DNA of 64,000 nucleotides from Tritrichomonas musculus. Its lineage: Eukaryota; Parabasalia; Tritrichomonadida; Tritrichomonadidae. How positions within the stretch are numbered: position 1 is the first letter of the stretch; the number at the start of each line of letters is the position of its first letter. Under the pieces are notes generated by a model. That model did no database searches. It was given only the letters and a program-made list of their open reading frames with translations, and had not been told where the DNA came from. This document shows positions 22,101 to 36,200 of the stretch, piece by piece. The stretch spans positions 840,486 to 904,485 of the forward strand of contig JAPFFF010000036.1 in assembly GCA_039105265.1 (NCBI GenBank). Direction: 5' to 3'. The position numbers were made by a program, and so were the translations under genes.

Positions 22101-23949
22101 GATATGATTTTGAATAGTATTGAAAGATATGATTTTGAATAGTATTGAAAGATATGATTTTGAATTCCATTGAAAGATATGATTTTGAATAGTATTGAAA
22201 GATATGATTTTGAATAGTATTGAAAGATATGATTTTGAATTCCATTGAAAGATATGATTTTGAATAGTATTGAAAGATATGATTTTGAATAGTATTGAAA
22301 GATATGATTTTGAATGAAATTGAAAGATATTATTTTGAATAGTATTGAAAGATATGATTTTGAATAGTATTGAAAGATATGATTTTGAATTTTATTGAAA
22401 GATATGATTTTGAATAGTATTGAAAGATATGATTTTGAATTCCATTGAAAGATATGATTTTGAATTTCATTGAAAGATATGATTTTGAATAGTATTGAAA
22501 GATATGATTTTGAATTCCATTGAAAGATATGATTTTGAATTTCATTGAAAGATATGATTTTGAATTTCATTGAAAGATATGATTTTGAATAGTATTGAAA
22601 GATATGATTTTGAATTTTATTGAAAGATATGATTTTGAATAGTATTGAAAGATATGATTTTGAATTTTATAAAAATATAAACAAAATATTAAGAAGATTG
22701 ATATCAAGTTTCTCATTCGTTAATAAAAGTTTCACAATTTCAATGTTTTCTTTTTCAACAGCCAAATATAATGCTGTTCTATAAATATATATTACGTTAA
22801 AATTTCATTCAAAGATATGATTTTGAATTTCATTGAAAGATATGATTTTGAATAGTATTGAAAGATATGATTTTGAATTCCATTGAAAGATATGATTTTG
22901 AATGTAATTGAAAGATATGATTTTGAATAGTATTGAAAGATATGATTTTGAATTCCATTGAAAGATATGATTTTGAATAGTATTGAAAGATATGATTTTG
23001 AATGTAATTGAAAGATATGATTTTGAATTCCATTGAAAGATATGATTTTGAATAGTATTGAAAGATATGATTTTGAATTCCATTGAAAGATATGATTTTG
23101 AATAGTATTGAAAGATATGATTTTGAATAGTATTGAAAGATATGATTTTGAATGAAATTGAAAGATATTATTTTGAATAGTATTGAAAGATATGATTTTG
23201 AATGAAATTGAAAGATATTATTTTGAATAGTATTGAAAGATATGATTTTGAATAGTATTGAAAGATATGATTTTGAATGAAATTGAAAGATATGATTTTG
23301 AATTTTATTGAAAGATATGATTTTGAATAGTATTGAAAGATATGATTTTGAATGAAATTGAAAGATATGATTTTGAATAGTATTGAAAGATATGATTTTG
23401 AATTCCATTGAAAGATATGATTTTGAATAGTATTGAAAGATATGATTTTGAATTTTATAAAAATTTAAACAAAATATATCCAAGATTGATATCAAGTTTC
23501 TCATTCGTTAATAAAAGTTTCACAATTTCAATGTTTTCTTTTTCAACAGCCAAATATAATGCTGTTTTATAAATATATATTACTTTAAAATTTCATTCAA
23601 AGATATGATTTTGAATAGTATTGAAAGATATGATTTTGAATGAAATTGAAAGATATGATTTTGAATTTCATTGAAAGATATGATTTTGAATAGTATTGAA
23701 AGATATGATTTTGAATTTCATTGAAAGATATGATTTTGAATAGTATTGAAAGATATGATTTTGAATTTTATAAAAATATAAACAAAATATTAAGAAGATT
23801 GATATCAAGTTTCTCATTCGTTAATAAAAGTTTCACAATTTCAATGTTTTCTTTTTCAACAGCCAAATATAATGCTGTTTCATAAATATATATTACTTTA
23901 AAATTTCATTCAAAGATATGATTTTGAATTTTATTGAAAGATATGATTT

Positions 23950-26900
23950 TGAATAGTATTGAAAGATATGATTTTGAATAGTATTGAAAGATATGATTTT
24001 GAATAGTATTGAAAGATATGATTTTGAATGAAATTGAAAGATATGATTTTGAATTTTATTGAAAGATATGATTTTGAATAGTATTGAAAGATATGATTTT
24101 GAATGTAATTGAAAGATATGATTTTGAATAGTATTGAAAGATATGATTTTGAATTTTATTGAAAGATATGATTTTGAATAGTATTGAAAGATATGATTTT
24201 GAATTTTATAAAAATTTAAACAAAATATTAAGAAGATTGATATCAAGTTTCTCATTCGTTAATAAAAGTTTCACAATTTCAATGTTTTCTTTTTCAACAG
24301 CCAAATATAATGCTGTTCTATAAATATATATTACGTTAAAATTTCATTCAAAGATATGATTTTGAATTTCATTGAAAGATATGATTTTGAATAGTATTGA
24401 AAGATATGATTTTGAATTTTATAAAAATTTAAACAAAATATTAAGAAGATTGATATCAAGTTTCTCATTCGTTAATAAAAGTTTCACAATTTCAATGTTT
24501 TCTTTTTCAACAGCCAAATATAATGCTGTTTCATAAATATATATTACTTTAAAATTTCATTCAAAGATATGATTTTGAATGTAATTGAAAGATATGATTT
24601 TGAATAGTATTGAAAGATATGATTTTGAATTTCATTGAAAGATATGATTTTGAATGTAATTGAAAGATATGATTTTGAATTACATTGAAAGATATGATTT
24701 TGAATTACATTGAAAGATATGATTTTGAATAGTATTGAAAGATATGATTTTGAATTTTATAAAAATTTAAACAAAATATATCCAAGATTGATATCAAGTT
24801 TCTCATTCGTTAATAAAAGTTTCACAATTTCAATGTTTTCTTTTTCAACAGCCAAATATAATGCTGTTTCATAAATATATATTACTTTAAAATTTCATTC
24901 AAAGATATGATTTTGAATTTTATTGAAAGATATGATTTTGAATAGTATTGAAAGATATGATTTTGAATAGTATTGAAAGATATGATTTTGAATAGTATTG
25001 AAAGATATGATTTTGAATGAAATTGAAAGATATGATTTTGAATTTTATTGAAAGATATGATTTTGAATAGTATTGAAAGATATGATTTTGAATGTAATTG
25101 AAAGATATGATTTTGAATAGTATTGAAAGATATGATTTTGAATTTTATTGAAAGATATGATTTTGAATAGTATTGAAAGATATGATTTTGAATTTTATAA
25201 AAATTTAAACAAAATATTAAGAAGATTGATATCAAGTTTCTCATTCGTTAATAAAAGTTTCACAATTTCAATGTTTTCTTTTTCAACAGCCAAATATAAT
25301 GCTGTTCTATAAATATATATTACGTTAAAATTTCATTCAAAGATATGATTTTGAATTTCATTGAAAGATATGATTTTGAATAGTATTGAAAGATATGATT
25401 TTGAATTTTATAAAAATTTAAACAAAATATTAAGAAGATTGATATCAAGTTTCTCATTCGTTAATAAAAGTTTCACAATTTCAATGTTTTCTTTTTCAAC
25501 AGCCAAATATAATGCTGTTTCATAAATATATATTACTTTAAAATTTCATTCAAAGATATGATTTTGAATGTAATTGAAAGATATGATTTTGAATAGTATT
25601 GAAAGATATGATTTTGAATTTCATTGAAAGATATGATTTTGAATGTAATTGAAAGATATGATTTTGAATTACATTGAAAGATATGATTTTGAATTACATT
25701 GAAAGATATGATTTTGAATAGTATTGAAAGATATGATTTTGAATTTTATAAAAATTTAAACAAAATATATCCAAGATTGATATCAAGTTTCTCATTCGTT
25801 AATAAAAGTTTCACAATTTCAATGTTTTCTTTTTCAACAGCCAAATATAATGCTGTTTTATAAATATATATTACTTTAAAATTTCATTCAAAGATATGAT
25901 TTTGAATTTTATTGAAAGATATGATTTTGAATAGTATTGAAAGATATGATTTTGAATTCCATTGAAAGATATGATTTTGAATAGTATTGAAAGATATGAT
26001 TTTGAATGAAATTGAAAGATATGATTTTGAATTTTATTGAAAGATATGATTTTGAATAGTATTGAAAGATATGATTTTGAATGTAATTGAAAGATATGAT
26101 TTTGAATAGTATTGAAAGATATGATTTTGAATTTTATTGAAAGATATGATTTTGAATAGTATTGAAAGATATGATTTTGAATTTTATAAAAATTTAAACA
26201 AAATATTAAGAAGATTGATATCAAGTTTCTCATTCGTTAATAAAAGTTTCACAATTTCAATGTTTTCTTTTTCAACAGCCAAATATAATGCTGTTTCATA
26301 AATATATATTACTTTAAAATTTCATTCAAAGATATGATTTTGAATAGTATTGAAAGATATGATTTTGAATAGTATTGAAAGATATGATTTTGAATAGTAT
26401 TGAAAGATATGATTTTGAATAGTATTGAAAGATATGATTTTGAATTTCATTGAAAGATATGATTTTGAATAGTATTGAAAGATATGATTTTGAATTTTAT
26501 AAAAATATAAACAAAATATTAAGAAGATTGATATCAAGTTTCTCATTCGTTAATAAAAGTTTCACAATTTCAATGTTTTCTTTTTCAACAGCCAAATATA
26601 ATGCTGTTTCATAAATATATATTACTTTAAAATTTCATTCAAAGATATGATTTTGAATTTTATTGAAAGATATGATTTTGAATAGTATTGAAAGATATGA
26701 TTTTGAATAGTATTGAAAGATATGATTTTGAATAGTATTGAAAGATATGATTTTGAATGAAATTGAAAGATATGATTTTGAATTTTATTGAAAGATATGA
26801 TTTTGAATAGTATTGAAAGATATGATTTTGAATGTAATTGAAAGATATGATTTTGAATAGTATTGAAAGATATGATTTTGAATTTTATTGAAAGATATGA

Positions 26901-27290
26901 TTTTGAATAGTATTGAAAGATATGATTTTGAATTTTATAAAAATTTAAACAAAATATTAAGAAGATTGATATCAAGTTTCTCATTCGTTAATAAAAGTTT
27001 CACAATTTCAATGTTTTCTTTTTCAACAGCCAAATATAATGCTGTTCTATAAATATATATTACGTTAAAATTTCATTCAAAGATATGATTTTGAATTTCA
27101 TTGAAAGATATGATTTTGAATAGTATTGAAAGATATGATTTTGAATTTTATAAAAATTTAAACAAAATATTAAGAAGATTGATATCAAGTTTCTCATTCG
27201 TTAATAAAAGTTTCACAATTTCAATGTTTTCTTTTTCAACAGCCAAATATAATGCTGTTTCATAAATATATATTACTTTAAAATTTCATT
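23950..27290. repeat. array block duplicated at 33.36-36.70 kb (offset 9,412 bp)
   Basis: The order of triplet words and spacer variants from about 23.95 to 27.29 kb recurs 9,412 bp downstream: the frame ends 24255, 25244, 26233, 26546 and 26984 each have a partner at exactly +9,412. The left copy also contains an internal 989-bp repeat (ends 24255, 25244, 26233), which the right copy shares. The copies diverge at about 27.29/36.70 kb, where the next word is GTA in one and TTT in the other. Confidence 0.85.
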
Positions 27291-30200
27291 CAAAGATATG
27301 ATTTTGAATGTAATTGAAAGATATGATTTTGAATAGTATTGAAAGATATGATTTTGAATTTCATTGAAAGATATGATTTTGAATGTAATTGAAAGATATG
27401 ATTTTGAATTACATTGAAAGATATGATTTTGAATTACATTGAAAGATATGATTTTGAATAGTATTGAAAGATATGATTTTGAATTTTATAAAAATTTAAA
27501 CAAAATATATCCAAGATTGATATCAAGTTTCTCATTCGTTAATAAAAGTTTCACAATTTCAATGTTTTCTTTTTCAACAGCCAAATATAATGCTGTTTTA
27601 TAAATATATATTACTTTAAAATTTCATTCAAAGATATGATTTTGAATTTTATTGAAAGATATGATTTTGAATAGTATTGAAAGATATGATTTTGAATTCC
27701 ATTGAAAGATATGATTTTGAATTTCATTGAAAGATATGATTTTGAATAGTATTGAAAGATATGATTTTGAATTTTATTGAAAGATATGATTTTGAATAGT
27801 ATTGAAAGATATGATTTTGAATTCCATTGAAAGATATGATTTTGAATAGTATTGAAAGATATGATTTTGAATGAAATTGAAAGATATGATTTTGAATTTT
27901 ATTGAAAGATATGATTTTGAATAGTATTGAAAGATATGATTTTGAATTTTATTGAAAGATATGATTTTGAATAGTATTGAAAGATATGATTTTGAATTTT
28001 ATAAAAATTTAAACAAAATATTAAGAAGATTGATATCAAGTTTCTCATTCGTTAATAAAAGTTTCACAATTTCAATGTTTTCTTTTTCAACAGCCAAATA
28101 TAATGCTGTTTCATAAATATATATTACTTTAAAATTTCATTCAAAGATATGATTTTGAATTTTATTGAAAGATATGATTTTGAATAGTATTGAAAGATAT
28201 GATTTTGAATAGTATTGAAAGATATGATTTTGAATAGTATTGAAAGATATGATTTTGAATTTTATTGAAAGATATGATTTTGAATAGTATTGAAAGATAT
28301 GATTTTGAATGTAATTGAAAGATATGATTTTGAATAGTATTGAAAGATATGATTTTGAATTTTATTGAAAGATATGATTTTGAATAGTATTGAAAGATAT
28401 GATTTTGAATTTTATAAAAATTTAAACAAAATATTAAGAAGATTGATATCAAGTTTCTCATTCGTTAATAAAAGTTTCACAATTTCAATGTTTTCTTTTT
28501 CAACAGCCAAATATAATGCTGTTTTATAAATATATATTACTTTAAAATTTCATTCAAAGATATGATTTTGAATTCCATTGAAAGATATGATTTTGAATAG
28601 TATTGAAAGATATGATTTTGAATTTTATAAAAATTTAAACAAAATATATCCAAGATTGATATCAAGTTTCTCATTCGTTAATAAAAGTTTCACAATTTCA
28701 ATGTTTTCTTTTTCAACAGCCAAATATAATGCTGTTTTATAAATATATATTACTTTAAAATTTCATTCAAAGATATGATTTTGAATAGTATTGAAAGATA
28801 TGATTTTGAATGAAATTGAAAGATATGATTTTGAATTCCATTGAAAGATATGATTTTGAATTTCATTGAAAGATATGATTTTGAATAGTATTGAAAGATA
28901 TGATTTTGAATTTTATTGAAAGATATGATTTTGAATAGTATTGAAAGATATGATTTTGAATAGTATTGAAAGATATGATTTTGAATAGTATTGAAAGATA
29001 TGATTTTGAATAGTATTGAAAGATATGATTTTGAATTCCATTGAAAGATATGATTTTGAATGAAATTGAAAGATATGATTTTGAATAGTATTGAAAGATA
29101 TGATTTTGAATGTAATTGAAAGATATGATTTTGAATAGTATTGAAAGATATGATTTTGAATAGTATTGAAAGATATGATTTTGAATTCCATTGAAAGATA
29201 TGATTTTGAATAGTATTGAAAGATATGATTTTGAATAGTATTGAAAGATATGATTTTGAATGAAATTGAAAGATATTATTTTGAATAGTATTGAAAGAAA
29301 TGATTTTGAATGAAATTGAAAGATATGATTTTGAATAGTATTGAAAGATATGATTTTGAATTTTATTGAAAGATATGATTTTGAATAGTATTGAAAGATA
29401 TGATTTTGAATGAAATTGAAAGATATGATTTTGAATTTTATTGAAAGATATGATTTTGAATAGTATTGAAAGATATGATTTTGAATGAAATTGAAAGATA
29501 TGATTTTGAATAGTATTGAAAGATATGATTTTGAATTCCATTGAAAGATATGATTTTGAATAGTATTGAAAGATATGATTTTGAATTTTATAAAAATTTA
29601 AACAAAATATATCCAAGATTGATATCAAGTTTCTCATTCGTTAATAAAAGTTTCACAATTTCAATGTTTTCTTTTTCAACAGCCAAATATAATGCTGTTT
29701 TATAAATATATATTACTTTAAAATTTCATTCAAAGATATGATTTTGAATAGTATTGAAAGATATGATTTTGAATTTTATTGAAAGATATGATTTTGAATA
29801 GTATTGAAAGATATGATTTTGAATAGTATTGAAAGATATGATTTTGAATAGTATTGAAAGATATGATTTTGAATGAAATTGAAAGATATGATTTTGAATT
29901 TTATAAAAATATAAACAAAATATTAAGAAGATTGATATCAAGTTTCTCATTCGTTAATAAAAGTTTCACAATTTCAATGTTTTCTTTTTCAACAGCCAAA
30001 TATAATGCTGTTTCATAAATATATATTACTTTAAAATTTCATTCAAAGATATGATTTTGAATTTTATTGAAAGATATGATTTTGAATAGTATTGAAAGAT
30101 ATGATTTTGAATTTTATTGAAAGATATGATTTTGAATAGTATTGAAAGATATGATTTTGAATAGTATTGAAAGATATGATTTTGAATTACATTGAAAGAT

Positions 30201-33200
30201 ATGATTTTGAATTACATTGAAAGATATGATTTTGAATAGTATTGAAAGATATGATTTTGAATTTTATAAAAATTTAAACAAAATATTAAGAAGATTGATA
30301 TCAAGTTTCTCATTCGTTAATAAAAGTTTCACAATTTCAATGTTTTCTTTTTCAACAGCCAAATATAATGCTGTTCTATAAATATATATTACGTTAAAAT
30401 TTCATTCAAAGATATGATTTTGAATTTCATTGAAAGATATGATTTTGAATAGTATTGAAAGATATGATTTTGAATTTTATAAAAATTTAAACAAAATATT
30501 AAGAAGATTGATATCAAGTTTCTCATTCGTTAATAAAAGTTTCACAATTTCAATGTTTTCTTTTTCAACAGCCAAATATAATGCTGTTTCATAAATATAT
30601 ATTACTTTAAAATTTCATTCAAAGATATGATTTTGAATGTAATTGAAAGATATGATTTTGAATAGTATTGAAAGATATGATTTTGAATTTCATTGAAAGA
30701 TATGATTTTGAATGTAATTGAAAGATATGATTTTGAATTACATTGAAAGATATGATTTTGAATTACATTGAAAGATATGATTTTGAATAGTATTGAAAGA
30801 TATGATTTTGAATTTTATAAAAATTTAAACAAAATATATCCAAGATTGATATCAAGTTTCTCATTCGTTAATAAAAGTTTCACAATTTCAATGTTTTCTT
30901 TTTCAACAGCCAAATATAATGCTGTTTTATAAATATATATTACTTTAAAATTTCATTCAAAGATATGATTTTGAATTTTATTGAAAGATATGATTTTGAA
31001 TAGTATTGAAAGATATGATTTTGAATTCCATTGAAAGATATGATTTTGAATAGTATTGAAAGATATGATTTTGAATGAAATTGAAAGATATGATTTTGAA
31101 TTTTATTGAAAGATATGATTTTGAATAGTATTGAAAGATATGATTTTGAATGTAATTGAAAGATATGATTTTGAATAGTATTGAAAGATATGATTTTGAA
31201 TTTTATTGAAAGATATGATTTTGAATAGTATTGAAAGATATGATTTTGAATTTTATAAAAATTTAAACAAAATATTAAGAAGATTGATATCAAGTTTCTC
31301 ATTCGTTAATAAAAGTTTCACAATTTCAATGTTTTCTTTTTCAACAGCCAAATATAATGCTGTTTCATAAATATATATTACTTTAAAATTTCATTCAAAG
31401 ATATGATTTTGAATTTTATTGAAAGATATGATTTTGAATAGTATTGAAAGATATGATTTTGAATAGTATTGAAAGATATGATTTTGAATAGTATTGAAAG
31501 ATATGATTTTGAATTTTATTGAAAGATATGATTTTGAATAGTATTGAAAGATATGATTTTGAATGTAATTGAAAGATATGATTTTGAATAGTATTGAAAG
31601 ATATGATTTTGAATTTTATTGAAAGATATGATTTTGAATAGTATTGAAAGATATGATTTTGAATTTTATAAAAATTTAAACAAAATATTAAGAAGATTGA
31701 TATCAAGTTTCTCATTCGTTAATAAAAGTTTCACAATTTCAATGTTTTCTTTTTCAACAGCCAAATATAATGCTGTTTTATAAATATATATTACTTTAAA
31801 ATTTCATTCAAAGATATGATTTTGAATTCCATTGAAAGATATGATTTTGAATAGTATTGAAAGATATGATTTTGAATTTTATAAAAATTTAAACAAAATA
31901 TATCCAAGATTGATATCAAGTTTCTCATTCGTTAATAAAAGTTTCACAATTTCAATGTTTTCTTTTTCAACAGCCAAATATAATGCTGTTTTATAAATAT
32001 ATATTACTTTAAAATTTCATTCAAAGATATGATTTTGAATAGTATTGAAAGATATGATTTTGAATGAAATTGAAAGATATGATTTTGAATTCCATTGAAA
32101 GATATGATTTTGAATTTCATTGAAAGATATGATTTTGAATAGTATTGAAAGATATGATTTTGAATTTTATTGAAAGATATGATTTTGAATAGTATTGAAA
32201 GATATGATTTTGAATAGTATTGAAAGATATGATTTTGAATAGTATTGAAAGATATGATTTTGAATTCCATTGAAAGATATGATTTTGAATGAAATTGAAA
32301 GATATGATTTTGAATAGTATTGAAAGATATGATTTTGAATGTAATTGAAAGATATGATTTTGAATAGTATTGAAAGATATGATTTTGAATAGTATTGAAA
32401 GATATGATTTTGAATTCCATTGAAAGATATGATTTTGAATAGTATTGAAAGATATGATTTTGAATAGTATTGAAAGATATGATTTTGAATGAAATTGAAA
32501 GATATTATTTTGAATAGTATTGAAAGAAATGATTTTGAATGAAATTGAAAGATATGATTTTGAATAGTATTGAAAGATATGATTTTGAATTTTATTGAAA
32601 GATATGATTTTGAATAGTATTGAAAGATATGATTTTGAATGAAATTGAAAGATATGATTTTGAATTTTATTGAAAGATATGATTTTGAATAGTATTGAAA
32701 GATATGATTTTGAATGAAATTGAAAGATATGATTTTGAATAGTATTGAAAGATATGATTTTGAATTCCATTGAAAGATATGATTTTGAATAGTATTGAAA
32801 GATATGATTTTGAATTTTATAAAAATTTAAACAAAATATATCCAAGATTGATATCAAGTTTCTCATTCGTTAATAAAAGTTTCACAATTTCAATGTTTTC
32901 TTTTTCAACAGCCAAATATAATGCTGTTTTATAAATATATATTACTTTAAAATTTCATTCAAAGATATGATTTTGAATAGTATTGAAAGATATGATTTTG
33001 AATTTTATTGAAAGATATGATTTTGAATAGTATTGAAAGATATGATTTTGAATAGTATTGAAAGATATGATTTTGAATAGTATTGAAAGATATGATTTTG
33101 AATGAAATTGAAAGATATGATTTTGAATTTTATAAAAATATAAACAAAATATTAAGAAGATTGATATCAAGTTTCTCATTCGTTAATAAAAGTTTCACAA

Positions 33201-36200
33201 TTTCAATGTTTTCTTTTTCAACAGCCAAATATAATGCTGTTTCATAAATATATATTACTTTAAAATTTCATTCAAAGATATGATTTTGAATTTTATTGAA
33301 AGATATGATTTTGAATAGTATTGAAAGATATGATTTTGAATTTTATTGAAAGATATGATTTTGAATAGTATTGAAAGATATGATTTTGAATAGTATTGAA
33401 AGATATGATTTTGAATAGTATTGAAAGATATGATTTTGAATGAAATTGAAAGATATGATTTTGAATTTTATTGAAAGATATGATTTTGAATAGTATTGAA
33501 AGATATGATTTTGAATGTAATTGAAAGATATGATTTTGAATAGTATTGAAAGATATGATTTTGAATTTTATTGAAAGATATGATTTTGAATAGTATTGAA
33601 AGATATGATTTTGAATTTTATAAAAATTTAAACAAAATATTAAGAAGATTGATATCAAGTTTCTCATTCGTTAATAAAAGTTTCACAATTTCAATGTTTT
33701 CTTTTTCAACAGCCAAATATAATGCTGTTCTATAAATATATATTACGTTAAAATTTCATTCAAAGATATGATTTTGAATTTCATTGAAAGATATGATTTT
33801 GAATAGTATTGAAAGATATGATTTTGAATTTTATAAAAATTTAAACAAAATATTAAGAAGATTGATATCAAGTTTCTCATTCGTTAATAAAAGTTTCACA
33901 ATTTCAATGTTTTCTTTTTCAACAGCCAAATATAATGCTGTTTCATAAATATATATTACTTTAAAATTTCATTCAAAGATATGATTTTGAATGTAATTGA
34001 AAGATATGATTTTGAATAGTATTGAAAGATATGATTTTGAATTTCATTGAAAGATATGATTTTGAATGTAATTGAAAGATATGATTTTGAATTACATTGA
34101 AAGATATGATTTTGAATTACATTGAAAGATATGATTTTGAATAGTATTGAAAGATATGATTTTGAATTTTATAAAAATTTAAACAAAATATATCCAAGAT
34201 TGATATCAAGTTTCTCATTCGTTAATAAAAGTTTCACAATTTCAATGTTTTCTTTTTCAACAGCCAAATATAATGCTGTTTCATAAATATATATTACTTT
34301 AAAATTTCATTCAAAGATATGATTTTGAATTTTATTGAAAGATATGATTTTGAATAGTATTGAAAGATATGATTTTGAATAGTATTGAAAGATATGATTT
34401 TGAATAGTATTGAAAGATATGATTTTGAATGAAATTGAAAGATATGATTTTGAATTTTATTGAAAGATATGATTTTGAATAGTATTGAAAGATATGATTT
34501 TGAATGTAATTGAAAGATATGATTTTGAATAGTATTGAAAGATATGATTTTGAATTTTATTGAAAGATATGATTTTGAATAGTATTGAAAGATATGATTT
34601 TGAATTTTATAAAAATTTAAACAAAATATTAAGAAGATTGATATCAAGTTTCTCATTCGTTAATAAAAGTTTCACAATTTCAATGTTTTCTTTTTCAACA
34701 GCCAAATATAATGCTGTTCTATAAATATATATTACGTTAAAATTTCATTCAAAGATATGATTTTGAATTTCATTGAAAGATATGATTTTGAATAGTATTG
34801 AAAGATATGATTTTGAATTTTATAAAAATTTAAACAAAATATTAAGAAGATTGATATCAAGTTTCTCATTCGTTAATAAAAGTTTCACAATTTCAATGTT
34901 TTCTTTTTCAACAGCCAAATATAATGCTGTTTCATAAATATATATTACTTTAAAATTTCATTCAAAGATATGATTTTGAATGTAATTGAAAGATATGATT
35001 TTGAATAGTATTGAAAGATATGATTTTGAATTTCATTGAAAGATATGATTTTGAATGTAATTGAAAGATATGATTTTGAATTACATTGAAAGATATGATT
35101 TTGAATTACATTGAAAGATATGATTTTGAATAGTATTGAAAGATATGATTTTGAATTTTATAAAAATTTAAACAAAATATATCCAAGATTGATATCAAGT
35201 TTCTCATTCGTTAATAAAAGTTTCACAATTTCAATGTTTTCTTTTTCAACAGCCAAATATAATGCTGTTTTATAAATATATATTACTTTAAAATTTCATT
35301 CAAAGATATGATTTTGAATTTTATTGAAAGATATGATTTTGAATAGTATTGAAAGATATGATTTTGAATTCCATTGAAAGATATGATTTTGAATAGTATT
35401 GAAAGATATGATTTTGAATGAAATTGAAAGATATGATTTTGAATTTTATTGAAAGATATGATTTTGAATAGTATTGAAAGATATGATTTTGAATGTAATT
35501 GAAAGATATGATTTTGAATAGTATTGAAAGATATGATTTTGAATTTTATTGAAAGATATGATTTTGAATAGTATTGAAAGATATGATTTTGAATTTTATA
35601 AAAATTTAAACAAAATATTAAGAAGATTGATATCAAGTTTCTCATTCGTTAATAAAAGTTTCACAATTTCAATGTTTTCTTTTTCAACAGCCAAATATAA
35701 TGCTGTTTCATAAATATATATTACTTTAAAATTTCATTCAAAGATATGATTTTGAATAGTATTGAAAGATATGATTTTGAATAGTATTGAAAGATATGAT
35801 TTTGAATAGTATTGAAAGATATGATTTTGAATAGTATTGAAAGATATGATTTTGAATTTCATTGAAAGATATGATTTTGAATAGTATTGAAAGATATGAT
35901 TTTGAATTTTATAAAAATATAAACAAAATATTAAGAAGATTGATATCAAGTTTCTCATTCGTTAATAAAAGTTTCACAATTTCAATGTTTTCTTTTTCAA
36001 CAGCCAAATATAATGCTGTTTCATAAATATATATTACTTTAAAATTTCATTCAAAGATATGATTTTGAATTTTATTGAAAGATATGATTTTGAATAGTAT
36101 TGAAAGATATGATTTTGAATAGTATTGAAAGATATGATTTTGAATAGTATTGAAAGATATGATTTTGAATGAAATTGAAAGATATGATTTTGAATTTTAT